From the NCBI RefSeq assembly GCF_025118155.1, contig NW_026251426.1, positions 62,001 to 126,000 on the forward strand: DNA of 64,000 bases, written 5' to 3'. The notes below the pieces were generated by a model, which was not told the DNA's origin, did no database searches, and saw nothing but the letters and a program-made list of their open reading frames with translations. Numbering within the stretch: the first letter of the stretch is position 1; the number at the start of each line of letters is the position of its first letter. Positions 60,457 through 64,000 of the stretch are shown one piece after another. Source of the DNA: Cokeromyces recurvatus. Its lineage: Eukaryota; Mucoromycota; Mucoromycetes; Mucorales; Mucoraceae. The position numbers and the translations under genes are program-made.

Positions 60457-61750
60457 TACATTAGAATGAGACCAATTTCTTACGATAAAAAGATGGATAT
60501 TTTAGCAAAACTTAATGCTGAAAAGTCTTATAGAGATATTTCTACAGCAATGGGGTGTCAACTAGGACAATTAGCAAATTGCCAAATAAAATCAAGTTGA
60601 AGATTAACATAAAAGAAGGTAGACCAAAGACGATTATCCCGTTACTTGGAAGATTGATTGCGCGATCTTTTTATACTGGTCATTTTATCACTGCAGTGGA
60701 TGCTGCCCGGAACTTACATGGTCAAGGGTATGATATTTCCACACAAACCATTCACAGATTCCTAAAATCGTCCGACTTGATTCGAAGATTAAGAAATCTG
60801 CATTACCATTGACGAATGAGCGTAGACGAAATCGTCTAAAATGGGCCAAAGCTCATAGAAACTGGATGGTTGAGGATTGGAAAAAGGTCGTCTTTAGTGA
60901 CGAAAGAAAAATCAATCGTTTGGGTTCATGATGGAAAGCAATGGACATGGGTTAAAAAGGGTGAACCTCTAAAAGACCATAACGTTAACTTTAAGTACAA
61001 AGGTGGGGGTGGAAGCCTAATGTTATGGAGTTGTTTCACGCAACATCGCAACATGGTCCTGATTTTATTGCCAAGATTGAGGGCGGAATGGACTCGCAAT
61101 TATATTGTGAAATATTAAAAGGTGACTTTATGGAGACGCTCAAGGATTATGGCCTTTGTAAGAAAGATGTGATCCTTCAACAAGACAATGATCCGAAGCA
61201 TACATCCAAATATACAAGAAACTGGTTCAAAAGAAATAAAATAAATGTCCTTGAATGGTCATCATACTCACCTGATCTAAATCCAATTGAAAACCTTTGG
61301 TTTTATTTGAAGTGCAGGCTTGCTGCCTATGATAGGCCACCAAAAAACATGGATGAGTTATGGGAGCGAGTTGCTGATGTTTGGTACCATAAAGTTACAG
61401 CTGAACTATGCTTAAAACACATAGAAAGTATGCCAAGACGTGTTGAAGCAGTAATTAAAGCAAAAGGTGGTGCTATCAAGTACTAAACATAAAAAATGCG
61501 TTATTCATTTCATTTTTCAATAAACTATTCGCATTAAATTTTTATACATATAACTTTTAACATTATTTTTTCAAATAAAAACATTATATAATGAATATAT
61601 GCTATAAGTATCATCAAAAAGAGGAGACTTCTGTCTTTCTGCTAATATATACTATATTGTACTTTACTTAATAAATAGACGAGTTGTTATTGCCGATTTG
61701 CATAAATTACCTAAAATTCTGAAACTTTGCCACACTTTTGTGAGTCACTG
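60457..61750 (+). mobile_element. Tc1/mariner element B, left end missing
   Basis: Right terminal repeat cttttgtgagtcactg ends at 61750, followed by TA. No matching left repeat precedes the transposase start at 60466; element A abuts it directly. Either A inserted at B's edge or B's left end was deleted. Confidence 0.65.
60466..61486 (+). pseudogene. Tc1/mariner (DD34E) transposase of a second family, inactivated
   Basis: N-terminal HTH (YDKKMDILAKLNAEKSYRDI), GRPKTI linker, SDERKINRL, GGGGSLMLWSCF, QQDNDPKHTS and SPDLNPIENLWF with spacing DD34E, and the C-terminal VIKAKGGAIKY. Frame breaks occur near 60553, 60775, 60905 and 61045. The C-terminal 150 codons (61025-61486) are intact. Distinct in sequence from elements A and C, though sharing the outer terminal bases. 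Confidence 0.88.
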
Positions 61751-61886
61751 TACAGTTTTTGTATAATCTTTAATAAACTATACAAAGTTTTCACAGACTT
61801 GTCTTCTGTTCATTCTTTTTCCATTATCTTTTGCTAATCAAAACATCTTTTTTCTGTGAACTACTCTAACATTTCAAACATTACTA

Positions 61887-62097
61887 CAGTGACTCACAAA
61901 ACCGGCCCAATGTTTTGCACTTTTCCCTTTAATGATGTATTACTCGTTATTGGGACAAGCTACATACACAATTCTTATATCATTATAATCGTTGAAAAGC
62001 TCTCTCTATATATATAGTCTAAAATGGAAATACTATTTAAAACTCAGAAAGAAATTAAAGTTTAAAATCATGATGTACATTGGGCCGGTTTTGTGAG
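61887..62097. repeat. MITE copy 1 (~211 bp)
   Basis: Starts cagtgactcacaaaaccggc after a TA and ends gccggttttgtgag, so it is a short element with its own inverted ends and no coding sequence. Near-identical (about 95% by eye) to the inverse of 63327-63542. Its inner end is cut (gagcat in place of gagtcactg). Confidence 0.85.
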
Positions 62098-62134
62098 CAT
62101 AAGCTAATTTTTATTTAATCTAATAATTTTATAT

Positions 62135-63166
62135 TTAATAATCAGTCCAATGACCTTTAGCTTTAATAACTGCCTTGCAACGGTTTGGCATGGAGTCTAT
62201 AACCTTTAAACAATCCTCCATGGTTATCTTGTGGTACCATATATGGGTGATTCTTTCGAACAACTCTCTAATGCCCTTAGGTGGAGTATCATATTCATTC
62301 AACTTGCGTTTCAGAAGAGCCCACATATTTTCGATTGGATTAAGATCTGGAGATTGTTAGGGCCAATCCATTAGCTCATACTGCTGGCTTTTAAAATGCT
62401 CGCGTGCAAGTAAAGACTTACGTTTAGAGTCATTATCCTGCTGAAAAACAAGTTGATTTCTTTTCAACCCTGTTTCTTTACACACCATTTTAATTGTATT
62501 TTCAAGTTCATCCTTCAAAATATCTATGTAAAGCTGACCATACATCGTAGAGTCAATTTTACACATCCATCCTACTCCAACACAAGTTATACAACTCCAA
62601 ATCATAACGGAGCCACCTCCATGCTTGACATTCTGCTTGACATGCCTAGGTTGAAGGCGTTCATCATCCCTAATCCAAGCCCAGACACGACCGTCTGAGT
62701 TGAAACGATTTATCTTCGTCTCGTCAGACCATATAACTCTTCTCCAATCGTCGATCGTATAGTCTTTATACTTTTTAGCCCAGCGGAGTCTTTCTTTAAT
62801 GTTTTTTTGACTGAGTGCAGGCTTTGCCTCCTTCTCCATAGATCCGAGACCAGCCGATTTTAAAGCCCGTCGAACTGTTTCGGCGGACACAGACTTGTCT
62901 AGCTCTGCTTTGAGTGCTTTTTGGACTTGTACGGCGTTGTCTAGACCTCCTCTAGTGACCTTATGAACACAATAGTGCTTTTCAGTCTCCGTAAGTTTAA
63001 TAGGTCTACCTCCTTTTAGCGTCCCACGTCCTGGAAAAACCTCCTTTCTGATACGAGACACAGTTGCTCTACCCACCTTCACTTCATCAGCAATTTGTCG
63101 GTCAGAAATTCCGGCATTAATCTTGGCAATAATTGTGTTTCTTGTCTTAGTAGATAATACGCGCAT
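62135..63166 (-). pseudogene. Tc1/mariner (DD34E) transposase C, one nonsense codon
   Basis: A 344-codon frame interrupted by a single TAA (62355-62357), where the family has a small residue between DWP and QSPDLNPIE. Two HTH modules (IIAKINAGISDRQIADEVKV; SAETVRRALKSAGLGS), GRPIKL linker, SDETKINRF, GGGSVMIWSCI, QQDNDSKRKS and SPDLNPIENMW give a DD34E core; the usual KHTS after the second Asp is KRKS. It is the best preserved transposase here. A terminal-repeat-like tacagtgac lies just upstream (63246-63254), and its 3' end is replaced by MITE copy 1. Confidence 0.92.
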
Positions 63167-63326
63167 ACTTGCATAAAAATGCTTATGTAAGTAATAAATA
63201 AAAAATGAAAAATTACAAAACTTACCTTACTTATAGTTAATAGGGGTCACTGTACACAGTTTTCGCTATTATAATATGCTGGGTACAATTAAATACCATA
63301 TTGTGGTACTACTTTGTAAATCCTGT

Positions 63327-63542
63327 AGTGACTCACAAAACCGGCCCAATGTACATCATGATTTTAAACTTTAATTTCTTTCTAAGTTTTAAATAGTATT
63401 TCCACTTTAGACTATATCTACATAGAGAGCTTTTCAACGATTATAATGATATAAGAATTGTGTATATAGCTTGTCCCAATAATGAGTAATATATCATCAA
63501 AGGGAAAAGTGCAAAACATTGGGCCGGTTTTGTGAGTCACTG
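63327..63542. repeat. MITE copy 2 (~216 bp), inverted relative to copy 1
   Basis: Its inner end is tagtgactcacaaaaccgg and its outer end gccggttttgtgagtcactg followed by TA (63543-63544). It matches the inverse of 61887-62097 along its full length with a handful of substitutions. No coding capacity. Confidence 0.85.
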
Positions 63543-63546
63543 TATA

Positions 63547-64000
63547 ATGAACTCTTCTGGTGCTTCTGGTGCTTCTGCTTCTGGTTTGACTGTTGACTCT
63601 ATGTTGAATTCTGGTTTGGATGCTCTCCTCGAAAATGGGACTCCTCTTTCTTCGGTTGCTGGTGAGGTCTCGAATACTACGGGTTTGGATAGTTCTTCCA
63701 TGATGGTAGATAATGCTGGTTAGGGTGTTGCTATTGGTGGTTCCATGTTGCCATTCGCCGCCGAAAAGGCAGGACAAGATGAGCAATTGTTGGGGGACAA
63801 TCTTCGTCAGTTAAGAGCAGAGATGTCTACTCGTTTACAAGAATTTGCACAAGCCCGCAGTAAGAACGATGGGGTTGCAACTCAAAACACTCTCAGGTCC
63901 ATTAAACTCATCAAACAAAGTATGAAAAGTTTGAGGGAATATCAAGAGACCTTGAACGAGGTTAATCCCCGTCAAAGAGTTAATGAAGGCATGTCACTTC
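63547..64000 (+). pseudogene. Partial gag-like reading frame, one internal stop
   Basis: Starts at an ATG four bases beyond the MITE end and stays open to the window edge except for one TAG at 63721. The product is Ser/Gly-rich (MNSSGASGASASGLTVDSML) and then becomes helical and charged (LLGDNLRQLRAEMSTRLQEF; RSIKLIKQSMKSLREYQETL). Base composition is clearly less AT-rich than its neighbours and codon use differs. A disordered start plus coiled coil suits the gag/ORF1 of a retroelement, but no zinc knuckle or polymerase is within the window, so the family is uncertain. Confidence 0.4.

Noticed and set aside
61887..63542. Single element with ~210-bp terminal inverted repeats
   Set aside because: Each arm has its own inner inverted end and the transposase has a separate terminal-repeat-like sequence at 63246-63254, so two MITEs around a relic fit better, although a composite unit is not excluded.

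Overview
The window is AT-rich nuclear DNA from a fungus. Short GT-AG introns (about 50-150 nt), very small first exons, long A/T homopolymers and AT-rich spacers, together with the gene set (Vtc, Gtr1, Not3, PPP4R1-like), fit an early-diverging fungus. Mucoromycota, probably Mucorales, is my inference; no marker here fixes the species. Exon models below were assembled by eye from splice signals and reading phase.

Layout. 0.1-3.6 kb: proteasome subunit alpha1 (-), a zinc-knuckle/SR-rich protein (-) and cofilin (+). 3.6-9.8 kb: a gene desert with a strong hairpin repeat near 6.7 kb. 9.8-16.5 kb: an Sds3-like protein (-) and a 12-exon USP25/28-type protein (-) whose catalytic cysteine position holds alanine. 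17.6-25.9 kb: GTR1/RagA (+), a small unknown protein (+), a Gfo/Idh/MocA oxidoreductase (-), GLE2/RAE1 (-) and an NDUFA4-like mitochondrial protein (+). 27.6-30.8 kb: PPP4R1-like HEAT protein (-). 32.1-34.4 kb: CCR4-NOT subunit NOT3/5 (+). 34.7-39.4 kb: a tandem pair of polyphosphate polymerase (VTC) genes (-), one with the catalytic set but no membrane domain, the other with membrane helices but a degraded active site. 41-45.7 kb: a DNA polymerase X (mu/TdT type, two of three metal-binding Asp replaced) and MRE11, both (-), both double-strand-break repair families.

47.2-55.4 kb holds the most striking gene: a 22-exon, about 2,212-residue protein with a GATA-like finger, four Tudor/chromo-barrel repeats, ZZ, extended PHD, ZZ, a second GATA-like finger, an amino-type DNA methyltransferase domain (FLGRGTD and SHPPY motifs) and a second, degenerate methyltransferase-like half. 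It looks like a chromatin-reading N6-adenine or N4-cytosine DNA methyltransferase. N6-methyladenine is abundant in early-diverging fungi, so the domain makeup suggests an enzyme that couples reading of histone marks to DNA methylation.

56.4 kb to the end is a transposon-rich edge: tRNA-Gly(GCC), a Plavaka/CACTA-type transposase remnant interrupted at a TA by a Tc1/mariner element, two more Tc1/mariner transposase relics, two near-identical ~215-bp MITEs in inverted orientation sharing the same terminal sequence, and a partial gag-like reading frame running off the end.
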